The notes under the pieces: generated by a model | Databases searched by the model: none | What the model was told of the DNA's origin: nothing | Seen by the model: the letters and a program-made list of their open reading frames with translations, nothing else | Source of the DNA: CALKYB01 sp964510575 | GTDB lineage: Bacteria > Bdellovibrionota_C > UBA2361 > SZUA-149 > CALKYB01 | Assembly (NCBI GenBank): GCA_964510575.1 | Contig: CAZECN010000049.1 | Coordinates: 1-16,738, forward strand | Length of the DNA stretch: 16,738 nucleotides | Direction of reading: 5' to 3' | Shown here: in pieces, positions 1 to 6,890 of the stretch | Layout of the letters: every line of letters starts with the position of its first letter | Numbering within the stretch: the stretch's first letter is position 1 | Made by a program: the position numbers and the translations under genes

Positions 1-272
1 AGGTTAGAGGGGAACTTTCGCTTCAGCTCTGCCAACATTCCATCCGAGCTATCAACTACATCTACTTTCAATAAAGGATTTTTTGCCAAATACTTTTCAG
101 AAAAAATTCCAGTTCCAGCTCCTACTTCCAGTATTCGTTCAGAACCAATAAATTCTTCCTCTGAAATAAAGCCAAGCAAGTTCTCAGCGATAGCCCTCTG
201 AACTACAGCATGCTGCTCATACACCGTGGCAGCCTTTGAGAAATTTCTTGCTACTAGATTTTCCTCTTCCAT
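1..272 (-). CDS. bioC: Malonyl-ACP O-methyltransferase BioC (N-terminal part, cut by window edge)
   Basis: The 90 visible codons start at ATG (270-272), five bases after the bioH stop, so bioC is translated as the next cistron of the biotin operon. The N-terminus has the BioC-type pattern NFSKAATVYEQHAVVQ (residues 10-25). It is followed by the SAM-binding motif I, ILEVGAGTGIFS (about residues 47-58), of class I methyltransferases, and by an acidic residue region at DVVDSS (71-76). BioC methylates the free carboxyl of malonyl-ACP so that fatty acid synthesis can build a pimeloyl chain. That the partner esterase gene lies just upstream supports the call. The rest of the catalytic domain lies left of the window. 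A general SAM methyltransferase is the only real alternative, and the operon context makes it unlikely. Confidence 0.88.
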   Translation of the reverse strand, partial: MEEENLVARNFSKAATVYEQHAVVQRAIAENLLGFISEEEFIGSERILEVGAGTGIFSEKYLAKNPLLKVDVVDSSDGMLAELKRKFPSN

Positions 273-276
273 CTGA

Positions 277-954
277 CTACAAATTATCTAAAAATTCAGA
301 AATTCTCTGTTCCAAGAAAACGTCTCTCGAAAAAACAAAGTTATGACCACCTTGCTCAACTTCAACAAATTTAGAATCAGGAATCAAACTAGCCAGTTTT
401 TCACCAGCAGCAAAAGGAATAAGACTGTCCAGCCTGCCATGCAACACCATGGTAGGTATGTTTAGTTCACCAAGAGAGGAGTCAAGGTCAATCGTCGACA
501 AAGCCTCTAAGCCTTGCTTAAGAAAATCATCCTCAATACTTAAAAAACTCTCTAACAATGCTGGCTCTTCATCACCATGCACGAGCTGAATAAACTTTTC
601 CCCTAGCCCTCGCTTGTTTTTATCAAGTCCACGCTTCATGGCCAGCAAAGACGCCGAGGAAGCAGCATGAAGATCAGTGGAGTTGCCACAAAATCTAGAA
701 GTCGTTCCAAGGCAAATCAACCCTTGAATTCCTTGGTTCTGGGTAGCGAACTCCAAAGCATGGATGCCGCCCAATGACCAACCGCAAAGAACTACTTTCT
801 GCCCCATGTGTTTCTTCACAATCTCTGAAAGATGATCCCTCGACTCAGCTAAAAATACAGTTGAACCTCTCTCACTAGGTTCTAACCAGGAGAAGTCATG
901 TCCCCAGCCGGTCAGAGCAATTACAACACAGTCATTTTTAGTCTCAATCCTCAA
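277..954 (-). CDS. bioH: Pimeloyl-ACP methyl ester carboxylesterase, BioH-like alpha/beta hydrolase
   Basis: This 225-residue alpha/beta hydrolase has an oxyanion-loop-like TGWGHD (15-20) and the nucleophile elbow GWSLGG with Ser60, the same elbow sequence as E. coli BioH. Asp176 in HGRLDSLIP and His204 in QGGHNF complete the triad. BioH removes the methyl ester placed by BioC, which ends pimelate chain elongation. Lying between bioF and bioC argues for this role rather than a general esterase. The start is TTG at 952-954: an in-frame TAG lies four codons upstream, and GTAGGTAG from the end of bioF supplies a plausible ribosome site. It begins six bases after the bioF stop. At 225 residues it is about 30 shorter than E. 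coli BioH. BioG or another short isofunctional esterase is possible. Confidence 0.82.
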   Translation of the reverse strand: MRIETKNDCVVIALTGWGHDFSWLEPSERGSTVFLAESRDHLSEIVKKHMGQKVVLCGWSLGGIHALEFATQNQGIQGLICLGTTSRFCGNSTDLHAASSASLLAMKRGLDKNKRGLGEKFIQLVHGDEEPALLESFLSIEDDFLKQGLEALSTIDLDSSLGELNIPTMVLHGRLDSLIPFAAGEKLASLIPDSKFVEVEQGGHNFVFSRDVFLEQRISEFLDNL

Positions 955-959
955 AACCG

Positions 960-2195
960 CTACCTACTGTCCACCTCTTGAGGCTTCAGTCCAGAACTAG
1001 CAAGAACAGAGACAAACCGGTCACAATCCTCCTCGTTCAATTTTAGGTTCAAGGAGATTCGGAGCCTGGCCAAATGCTCGGGAACTGTGGGGGCACGCAT
1101 TGCCGTAACAAGAAATCCATTCTCTCTTAAAAAGGAGGAAGCTTCCAATGCTCTATCACTAGCTCCAATAATTAGCGGCACAATATGACTCTCGCCGACA
1201 CCTACTTCCCAACCATTATCCTTCAGGCTTTTTCTAAGGTAAGAAGACAAACTTAATAGCCTTGCTCCAGGAACACTCTCCCGCACTAAGCTCAGAGCTG
1301 CATCGGCTGCCGCAACAGAAGCTGGAGGAAGAGCAGTGCTATAGATGAAAGAACGAGCCTTATTCACTAAAAGTTCGGACATCTTAGAGGAACAACAAAC
1401 CAAGCCACCAAAACTTCCCAAGGCTTTACTGAGCGTAGCGGTTATTAAAGTGCTTTCAGGGTTATAGTTAATATCTGCCAATAAACCTTGACCTCGCCTC
1501 CCGAAAACTCCAATAGCATGAGCCTCATCCACTAGCAGTAGCGCATTGTATTTTTCGGCAATCTCAACAAGTCTCGCTAGGTCAGGGCTGTCCCCATCCA
1601 TACTAAATACTGACTCAGTAGCAATTAGAACTCGACCGGTTAAACTCCCTTCAGCAGAGGCTTTAGCTAGCAAATTTTCCAGCTGGTCTAAGTCATTATG
1701 AGAATAACGTTTCAACTGAGCGCGAGATAAAATCGCTCCATCAATTATCGATGCATGGCAAAGTTGATCGGCAAAAATTCTATCATTTCTACCCACTAAA
1801 GCTGGAATCACTCCGGTGTTAACATGGTATCCCGATCCAAAAACCAGGCAAGACTCGGTTCCTAACCAAGCAGATAAATTTTGCTCAAGCTGCCAGTGAA
1901 CTTTAAAACTTCCAGTCACCAATCTTGAGGAAGAAGAACTCCCCCCGAAAGCTAAAGCAGCGTCAGAGGCAGCTTTCTTAACGTCTGAGTTCTCAGCCAA
2001 ACCCAAGTAATCGTTTGAAGAAAAGTCCTTAAGAGCTGTACTTGGCTGACCTTGATTCTGGTTCCTAAAAAACAGCCCTCCCTTCCTATCCAGAATATTC
2101 AGCTCACGATAAAGAGCTCTATCAGACAGAGCTGACAGTGCCTGCTCAATCCATTCAGCAGTTCGATTGCTATAGTTTTTTCTGGCTTGACCCAT
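960..2195 (-). CDS. bioF: 8-amino-7-oxononanoate synthase (KAPA synthase)
   Basis: BioF condenses pimeloyl-ACP with L-alanine, using pyridoxal phosphate, to give 8-amino-7-oxononanoate, the first ring-forming step of biotin synthesis. The 411-residue protein has the alpha-oxoamine synthase landmarks in order: DFSSNDYLGL (57-66), GSSSSSRLVTG (85-95), the PLP-stacking His147 in CHAS, the PLP-contacting DEAH (Asp223, His226) and the Schiff-base Lys257 in TLSKALGSFGG. Length fits the family (about 385-410). It starts with ATG at 2193-2195 and is the first visible gene of a leftward bioF-bioH-bioC unit. 2-amino-3-ketobutyrate CoA ligase is a close paralog, but the biotin neighbours decide for BioF. 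Confidence 0.95.
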   Translation of the reverse strand: MGQARKNYSNRTAEWIEQALSALSDRALYRELNILDRKGGLFFRNQNQGQPSTALKDFSSNDYLGLAENSDVKKAASDAALAFGGSSSSSRLVTGSFKVHWQLEQNLSAWLGTESCLVFGSGYHVNTGVIPALVGRNDRIFADQLCHASIIDGAILSRAQLKRYSHNDLDQLENLLAKASAEGSLTGRVLIATESVFSMDGDSPDLARLVEIAEKYNALLLVDEAHAIGVFGRRGQGLLADINYNPESTLITATLSKALGSFGGLVCCSSKMSELLVNKARSFIYSTALPPASVAAADAALSLVRESVPGARLLSLSSYLRKSLKDNGWEVGVGESHIVPLIIGASDRALEASSFLRENGFLVTAMRAPTVPEHLARLRISLNLKLNEEDCDRFVSVLASSGLKPQEVDSR

Positions 2196-2311
2196 GGGCC
2201 CAGTTCTACCATTGATGCCTTCTTAAAAAAAACCTGATACTATAGCTCCCTCTACAAACTGAGCTTGATAAGGCTAAAAAAAGATAATTATTCAAAGATA
2301 TTGGAGTAATT
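2196..2311. promoter_or_regulatory. Divergent bioF / polyprenyl synthase promoter region (weak signals)
   Basis: These 116 bp must carry promoters for both directions. Facing bioF, the best -10 is TATAGT (reverse complement of 2239-2244), 5 of 6 to TATAAT, but no good -35 stands 17 bp upstream. Facing right, TTGATA at 2265-2270 resembles a -35 but lacks a matching -10 at normal spacing. No BirA-type biotin operator (TTGTAAACC with its inverted partner) is seen. GGAG at 2303-2306 is the ribosome site for the TTG start at 2312. Confidence 0.3.
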
Positions 2312-3409
2312 TTGAAAGAAGAACTTTATAGCAAAGGTCCTGAGGCAATAGGCCAATTGGTTGCCAGCTCTGAAGGTAACAGCAACCAGGGCATCATAGA
2401 CAAAGACGACCTCGGCTTCGAAGGTGTTAAGGCTTTGTTCGCTTCCGAGGCTGATTCTCTAAAAAATATTGAGCAAGAAATCAGAGTTCATCTCGGAGCA
2501 GATTTGCCCCTACTAACTGAGATCTCAGAATACCTGTTGCAGCTAGGTGGCAAGAGAATTCGTCCTCTTCTTTGCTGCTTTTCCTCAAGACTCTTTGGAC
2601 AGCAAGAAGCTTCCCAAGAAATAATTTCTGCTTCCGCCGGTATCGAAATCATTCACATGGCAACGCTGCTTCATGATGACATTATTGACCGTTCACTAGT
2701 TCGTCGACATAGCGAGTCTGCTTTTAGTAAGTATGGACAAACTCCCACCTTACTGACAGGAGATTTCTTACTGGTTAGAGCTTTTGGCATTTGTTCTAGA
2801 CTGGGATCCTTCGTAGCAGATAGCACTGAGAAGGCTTGCGTTGAACTAACCGAAGGGGAATTGATGGAAGGTCATCTTGGAACTGGAAGAGAAGTTTCTT
2901 TGCAAGATTACCTAACAATTGCTTCCAAAAAAACTGCTTCACTATTTGGCTTAGCTACTGCTGTAGCCGCCTACTACTGCGCAAGTGACAAAGGTGATAT
3001 CGAAAAACTAAGAAAATTTGGAATTCACACCGGAATCCTCTTTCAAATGGTGGATGATATTTTAGACATAGCTGCCGACCGCTCTATGTTAGGAAAGCCT
3101 GGTGGAATAGACCTAAGACAAAAAGTACCTACTCTAGTTAATGTTCTATGGAGTCAAATGGAACCTGAAAAAGCCTCTAAATTCTTTGCTCAGTCTGAGT
3201 ATAGTGACAGCCAAGTAGAAGAAACCAGAAATTACTTGATGAAGTCAGAGGTCTTAGACCAAGCGATGCAACATATTAAAATCCAATACCAAACAGCAAA
3301 AGATTTATTGGATAACCTAGGCTCCCCTGAAGTGGACCCAACGATTAAGGCCAAACTAGTTGAGCTTCTTGATTATACAGTTGATAGAATTCCAGCGAAT
3401 CCAGCATGA
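2312..3409 (+). CDS. ispB: Long-chain trans-polyprenyl diphosphate synthase (IspB/HepT-like)
   Basis: This 365-residue class I prenyltransferase elongates allylic diphosphates with isopentenyl diphosphate to make the side chain of a respiratory quinone. Visible signatures are GGKRIRP (79-85), the first Asp-rich motif DDIID (122-126) and the second, DDILD (248-252), both of the DDxxD type that binds magnesium-diphosphate. The residue five before the first motif is Ala (HMATLLHDD), not a bulky aromatic, which in this family goes with long products rather than FPP/GGPP. About 45 extra residues precede the conserved fold. The start is TTG with GGAG five bases upstream. It overlaps the next gene by ATGA. 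Chain length (octa- versus hepta- or nonaprenyl) cannot be read from sequence alone. Confidence 0.88.
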   Translation: MKEELYSKGPEAIGQLVASSEGNSNQGIIDKDDLGFEGVKALFASEADSLKNIEQEIRVHLGADLPLLTEISEYLLQLGGKRIRPLLCCFSSRLFGQQEASQEIISASAGIEIIHMATLLHDDIIDRSLVRRHSESAFSKYGQTPTLLTGDFLLVRAFGICSRLGSFVADSTEKACVELTEGELMEGHLGTGREVSLQDYLTIASKKTASLFGLATAVAAYYCASDKGDIEKLRKFGIHTGILFQMVDDILDIAADRSMLGKPGGIDLRQKVPTLVNVLWSQMEPEKASKFFAQSEYSDSQVEETRNYLMKSEVLDQAMQHIKIQYQTAKDLLDNLGSPEVDPTIKAKLVELLDYTVDRIPANPA

Positions 3410-3777
3410 GTAACTCCAAGCCCCAATCTCTCTGTTTTCCGGTGGAGGTAGAGAGAATTAAATCTTCGAAAGAAGGAGGTCTCAGAATCAGTTGGAGTGA
3501 CGGTGTTGAGACTTTGCTCAGCTCTAAAACTCTCAGAACTAACTGTCCCTGTGCTACTTGCGTGGAGGAAAGAGGAGAATCAAATCACAATGCTCCTCTT
3601 AGCCCAGCTACAGGTAGAGCTCGTTTAAATATCGCCCCCGAGGTTACGGGAAATATATACAGCCTTGAAACAGTAACCCCGGTGGGTAACTATGCTCTCA
3701 ACCTTACGTGGCAGGATGGGCATAAGACTGGGATTTATTCTTGGGCTCTACTACGAAATTTAGGCAATCTTTCCTAA
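3406..3777 (+). CDS. DUF971 (GBBH-like N-terminal) domain protein
   Basis: This 123-residue protein consists of a single DUF971 domain, the module also found at the N-terminus of gamma-butyrobetaine hydroxylase and the C-terminus of plant HCF101. Visible hallmarks are RISWSDG (27-33), a cysteine cluster CPCATC (47-52) that could bind zinc or iron, and the closing DGHKTGIYSWALLR (104-117). Stand-alone members have no firmly established activity; a link to Fe-S protein biology is an inference from HCF101/ApbC fusions. The ATG overlaps the TGA of the polyprenyl synthase gene (ATGA), so the two are translationally coupled. The coupling might point to quinone metabolism, but that is only contextual. 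Confidence 0.8.
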   Translation: MSNSKPQSLCFPVEVERIKSSKEGGLRISWSDGVETLLSSKTLRTNCPCATCVEERGESNHNAPLSPATGRARLNIAPEVTGNIYSLETVTPVGNYALNLTWQDGHKTGIYSWALLRNLGNLS

Positions 3778-3852
3778 ACAAACCATTCCAACACCACGGA
3801 TCTTAATCGATCTTACCAACCAAGAACGGCAATTTATTACCGAAGATCATGC

Positions 3853-3881
3853 TAGCCAAACTTCTAGCCCCCTCGTATAAT
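3853..3881 (+). promoter_or_regulatory. Promoter giving a predicted leaderless namZ transcript
   Basis: A perfect -10, TATAAT (3876-3881), is preceded at 17 bp by TAGCCA (3853-3858, 4 of 6 to TTGACA). Counting the last T as -7 places +1 at 3888, exactly the A of the ATG that best fits the NamZ family N-terminus. No Shine-Dalgarno sequence precedes that ATG, as expected for a leaderless mRNA. This is inferred from sequence alone. Confidence 0.55.
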
Positions 3882-3887
3882 TCTGCC

Positions 3888-5111
3888 ATGAATACAAGAA
3901 CCGGACTTCAAAGACTTGTTGCCAATAACTTTGCTCAGCTGAATGGTGCTAAGACAGGGGTTATTTCAAACCACTCTGCTATTGATGAAAATGGCGCTCA
4001 TCTGGTTGACCTTCTGGTCGAAAGCAAGAAATGCTCGATAGCAAGATTATTCTCTCCTGAACACGGCTTTCGCGGTGATGCTCAAGACATGGAAAGTGTT
4101 GAAACATACCAAGACCCTAAAACTGGTATAGAGGTTGTGAGTCTTTACGGTTCTAATGAGAGTAGCCTTGTTCCTTCAGAGAAATTTCTCAGTGACTTAG
4201 ATCTCGTAGTTTTCGATATCCAGGATATCGGTTCAAGGTACTACACTTACGTAAACACCTTGGCCTACACGATGGGCGTAGCGGCCAAAACAAACACCAA
4301 GGTCCTGGTTCTTGATAGGCCAAATCCAATCAACGGGATATCAATCGAAGGTTCTCCTTTAGAAGATAGGTATAAAAGCTTTTGCGGGTACGCTCCAATA
4401 GGAAATCGTCACGGCTTAACTTCTGGTGAGCTCTCAGTTCTTTTCAATAAGGGCCTCAGTCTAGGACAAGGGAATGCCTCTGCAACTGCCTGCGAGCTTG
4501 AGGTTGTAGAGTTGGAAAATTGGGATCGTAGCTCTTTTTTTAATGAGACTAGTTTACCTTGGGTCCTTCCCTCTCCAAACATGCCAACCTTAGAAACTGC
4601 TTTAGTTTACCCTGGTGGCTGTCTGTTTGAAGCGACAAATATGTCCGAAGCTCGTGGGACAACCAGACCTTTTGAATTAATAGGTGCGCCCTATATCGTT
4701 CCGGAACAATGGAGCGAATTAAGTTTAGAGCTTTATACTGAGCTTTCTGGCGAAAAGCCTGAGGGATTTTTTCTTCGCCAAACTAGCTTCACGCCAGGTT
4801 TTCAAAAATGGGCTAAAAAAGCCTGCCATGGCGTACAAATTCACATAACAGATTGTTCTAAACCTTTTTCCTATCGACTTTGTTTGGCGATGATAGCGGC
4901 CGCTGCCAAACTTTACCCCAATGACTTCGCATGGCGCTCAGATGCTTACGAGTTTAAGACAGATATTTCACCAATTGATATTCTGTACGGCAATCCCAAC
5001 TTCAGGCTTCAACTTGAAAAAGACCCGACTGATTTAAAATCAATCAAACAAGAAATCGAAGGCTTTGAAAAAGACTACAGCGCCGTCCACGAGCAGTTTA
5101 AGATTTACTAA
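3888..5111 (+). CDS. namZ: Exo-beta-N-acetylmuramidase NamZ-like (DUF1343, GH171)
   Basis: DUF1343 proteins of the NamZ type remove terminal N-acetylmuramic acid from peptidoglycan fragments, feeding cell-wall recycling. Seen here: TGLQRL at the N-terminus, SPEHGFRG (56-63, with the conserved Glu58), the family stretch FDIQDIGSRYYTY (109-121), DRPNP (143-147) and RHGLTSGEL (174-182). I chose the ATG at 3888, giving 407 residues. The upstream ATG at 3849 adds 13 residues that do not match the family, has no convincing ribosome site, and would cover the promoter. No signal peptide is visible with either start, so the enzyme looks cytoplasmic, unlike the secreted Bacillus enzyme. It ends beside the palindromic element at 5124. 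Confidence 0.85.
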   Translation: MNTRTGLQRLVANNFAQLNGAKTGVISNHSAIDENGAHLVDLLVESKKCSIARLFSPEHGFRGDAQDMESVETYQDPKTGIEVVSLYGSNESSLVPSEKFLSDLDLVVFDIQDIGSRYYTYVNTLAYTMGVAAKTNTKVLVLDRPNPINGISIEGSPLEDRYKSFCGYAPIGNRHGLTSGELSVLFNKGLSLGQGNASATACELEVVELENWDRSSFFNETSLPWVLPSPNMPTLETALVYPGGCLFEATNMSEARGTTRPFELIGAPYIVPEQWSELSLELYTELSGEKPEGFFLRQTSFTPGFQKWAKKACHGVQIHITDCSKPFSYRLCLAMIAAAAKLYPNDFAWRSDAYEFKTDISPIDILYGNPNFRLQLEKDPTDLKSIKQEIEGFEKDYSAVHEQFKIY

Positions 5112-5123
5112 GCAAATGATTAG

Positions 5124-5266
5124 GCTCGATCGTAAGGATTTAGGTGAGGTTCTTGTCGAGGCGCTCAAAGGATGACGAATGAGGCGTGCTGGTGGCACGC
5201 CGCAGTGAGGAAGACTGCTAGGCAACGAAGAGAAGACCTCAACTAAATCCTTACGATTCGTCGAGC
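5124..5266. repeat. Large imperfect palindrome between convergent genes, with a GC-rich core hairpin
   Basis: The outer arms 5129-5143 and 5243-5257 pair perfectly over 15 bp. After one mismatch (5144/5242), 5145-5150 pairs with 5236-5241, and a one-base bulge allows three more pairs. GCTCGA at 5124 also recurs inverted at the far end (5261-5266). Inside, GGCGTGC (5183-5189) and GCACGCC (5195-5201) form a perfect 7-bp hairpin with a 5-base loop. The right arm contains the last codons and TAA stop of the regulator gene. Neither strand has a U-tract after the stem, so it is not a textbook intrinsic terminator. It may be a dispersed palindromic element, a bidirectional transcription block or a structured RNA. 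The core looks richer in G+C than its flanks. Confidence 0.75.
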
Positions 5267-5943
5267 ATATTGGCGATGCCTAGTAGAAGATGGTCAGTCC
5301 TCTTCTCAATATTCTTCTTTTTAGTAAGGGCAGTCTTTTCAAAAACAAAATTACCGCCAGCTTGTGAAGCCTTAAGAAGTTCAACAAAAGCGTCTTCCCC
5401 TTCGACTCCTTCTGCTCCTTTTTTAGAGGAGGCGTTAACGACTTGACCTTCGTCAACTCCAATCTCTCCAGTGACAGAACCACAGTCTACCGACATTACA
5501 CCGGTCTGCCGAGCACCCATAAAGAGTTGTATCAAATCAAAAATACTGATGTGAGCAAAACTACCACTCACCCCGTTACTTTTTCCACGTCTAGTGACAG
5601 CTTTGATTCTCAGTTCTAGCTCACCTTCGTCAGCTGGCATGATTATGAAGTCGTCACAGCCTGCCTTGAAGCAATCCAGTTTTTCATGATGTGTCTCACT
5701 AAAAACAATAACTGGAACATCAGCAAGGGAAGACTCCTCCTTACTGAGATCCAGTAAATCAAGCGCCCCCAAACCTGGAAGCTTATCTGAACACAGAATA
5801 ACATCTGGCACTGAGGACCGAGACTCTTCGAGGCCAGAAATAATGCATTCCGAACTTTTTACCTCAAAACCAGCTTGCTCAAGACCAAAAGAAAGTCTTT
5901 TTAACTGGGTGAGGTCATCTTCTATCACTAAAACTTTGGTCAC
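5251..5943 (-). CDS. Degenerate receiver (pseudo-receiver) + DUF4388 domain protein
   Basis: The protein has 230 residues. Residues 1-118 form a CheY-like receiver: acidic pocket EDD (8-10), then DVILCSDKLPG (47-57), SETHH (82-86) and FIIMPADEGEL (99-109). Residues about 126-205 are a DUF4388 (PATAN-like) domain: GSFAHISIFDLIQLF, then RQTGVMSVDCG, and a phenylalanine-rich end. The receiver is damaged at key sites. Counting back from the conserved Pro56, the phospho-acceptor position is Ser52, with an Asp shifted to 53. The invariant Lys before Pro103 is Met102. It therefore may not be phosphorylated normally. The start is GTG (5941-5943) with only a weak ribosome site. It diverges from the Roadblock-mglA pair across a dyad-rich region, suggesting co-regulation. 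No partner kinase is in the window. Confidence 0.8.
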   Translation of the reverse strand: MTKVLVIEDDLTQLKRLSFGLEQAGFEVKSSECIISGLEESRSSVPDVILCSDKLPGLGALDLLDLSKEESSLADVPVIVFSETHHEKLDCFKAGCDDFIIMPADEGELELRIKAVTRRGKSNGVSGSFAHISIFDLIQLFMGARQTGVMSVDCGSVTGEIGVDEGQVVNASSKKGAEGVEGEDAFVELLKASQAGGNFVFEKTALTKKKNIEKRTDHLLLGIANMLDES

Positions 5944-5992
5944 TGTAATAAACCCTTGATCTGTTTGCTTGCCTACACTACTAGATTCCTAT

Positions 5993-6067
5993 GGACTCTA
6001 AATAGGTTTAAAAAAACTCTTTCAAATCTTTAGAGTCCTTTTGCTTCGAAGTAGACTCAAAGAGTTT
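5993..6067. promoter_or_regulatory. Interlocked inverted repeats (ACTC/GAGT half-sites) in divergent regulatory region
   Basis: GGACTCTAAA (5993-6002) is perfectly inverted as TTTAGAGTCC (6029-6038). In the loop between them, AAACTCTTT (6014-6022) is perfectly inverted as AAAGAGTTT (6059-6067), which lies beyond the first stem. ACTCAAAGAGT at 6055-6065 is itself a short dyad. As DNA this is a cluster of ACTC/GAGT half-sites, as expected for an operator. As RNA the two stems have H-type pseudoknot topology. CTTCGAAG (6044-6051) is a further palindrome. Confidence 0.65.
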
Positions 6068-6080
6068 AGGGAATTTTTTC

Positions 6081-6127
6081 CAAGCAATATTTATTAGTTT
6101 GCTTGAACAATAAACTGTGTTTTTAAT
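6081..6127 (+). promoter_or_regulatory. Candidate promoter of the Roadblock-mglA operon, with a dyad over its -35
   Basis: TTGCTT (6099-6104) and TTTAAT (6122-6127, 5 of 6 to TATAAT) stand 17 bp apart, placing +1 near 6134. That leaves a leader of about 14 bases with the AGGA ribosome site (6137-6140). The -35 lies inside the right arm of a perfect 7-bp inverted repeat, CAAGCAA (6081-6087) and TTGCTTG (6099-6105), so a bound regulator there would compete with polymerase. The -35 itself is weak. Confidence 0.4.
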
Positions 6128-6147
6128 AGTCTTTTCAGGATCTTAAG

Positions 6148-6825
6148 GTGTCTGACGAAAAAAGAAGGGGAATTTTAGGTGGTCTTCGAAACCCTGCTAA
6201 AGGGAAAGAAAAAACTGCTGCCCAAACCACTAAACCCAGAACTCCCCTTAAACAAGAGGAAAAAGAGAAGATCACCATTGGTGATGAGGTTGGCAACAAA
6301 GGTTTGGGTAGACTCAGCCTTTCTGCAACTCAGTTCGAAACAATAAATAGCATCTTAGCCAGCCTTGTCGTAAAAACTAAATGTCCGGCTGTTATCCTTA
6401 CTGATCACAGTGGGCTAGTTATTGCTACTGACGGAAGTATGGGAGATGAAAATTTTCCTACCCTAGCTGCCCTCTCGGCTGCGGATTACGCAGCAACTAG
6501 TGAGATGTCTCGATTGATTGGCGAGACTGAGGGGTTCAAGATGCATTATCACGAAGGTCCAAACCTAAGTGTTTATGTTACCGGGGTTATCGCACAGTTC
6601 ATTATCGTATTGGTTTTTAACAAAGACACTACCTTTGGCATGGTTAAAGTTTTATCTACTAAGGCTGTTAAAGAACTAGTACAAGTGTTTACTGAGATTG
6701 ATCAAAGTGTAGCTAAAAGAGATGCTGCTGATATGAACGACGCTCTGAATGACAATGAGTTTAACGATGAGCTAACTTCCCGGCTTGATGCAGCATTAAC
6801 TGGGAAAAAGGATTGGGGCCATTAG
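6148..6825 (+). CDS. Roadblock/LC7-domain protein, MglB-like GTPase regulator with disordered tails
   Basis: Residues about 60-185 form a Roadblock/LC7 domain. They show NSILASLVVKTKCPAVILTD, GLVIATDG (89-96), a helix LAALSAADYAATSEMSRLIG (107-124) and the closing strand ILVVF-like stretch around FIIVLVFNKDTTFGMVKV (151-168). Roadblock proteins partner Ras-like GTPases of the MglA family as co-GAPs or scaffolds, and an mglA gene follows 65 bp downstream. The protein is 225 residues, longer than MglB (about 160). The extra length is a Lys/Arg-rich disordered head (1-55) and an acidic tail (190-225). The start is GTG with AGGA seven bases upstream. It is a regulator or scaffold by family; direct MglB activity is an inference. 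Confidence 0.85.
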   Translation: MSDEKRRGILGGLRNPAKGKEKTAAQTTKPRTPLKQEEKEKITIGDEVGNKGLGRLSLSATQFETINSILASLVVKTKCPAVILTDHSGLVIATDGSMGDENFPTLAALSAADYAATSEMSRLIGETEGFKMHYHEGPNLSVYVTGVIAQFIIVLVFNKDTTFGMVKVLSTKAVKELVQVFTEIDQSVAKRDAADMNDALNDNEFNDELTSRLDAALTGKKDWGH

Positions 6826-6839
6826 TCAAATCATTGACT
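6824..6839 (+). other. Hairpin at the Roadblock stop codon
   Basis: AGTCAA (6824-6829) and TTGACT (6834-6839) are perfectly complementary around a 4-base loop, overlapping the TAG stop. No U-tract follows, so it may trim or pace the Roadblock-mglA transcript rather than terminate it. Confidence 0.35.
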
Positions 6840-6890
6840 GATCAACCAAGGGTTTTAAAAAAGATTTAAAGTTGGGATTGGAGAAAAAAA

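Noticed and set aside
2265..2288. TTGATA followed by GATAAT as a promoter for the prenyl synthase gene
   Set aside because: The spacing is only 12 bp, too short for a sigma-70 promoter.
3849..3887. Upstream ATG as the namZ start
   Set aside because: The 13 extra residues lie outside the family match, there is no convincing ribosome site, and the segment contains the promoter -10.
5040..5225. 61-codon minus-strand frame over the palindrome
   Set aside because: It overlaps the 3' end of namZ antisense and crosses the palindrome; no family resemblance or ribosome site.
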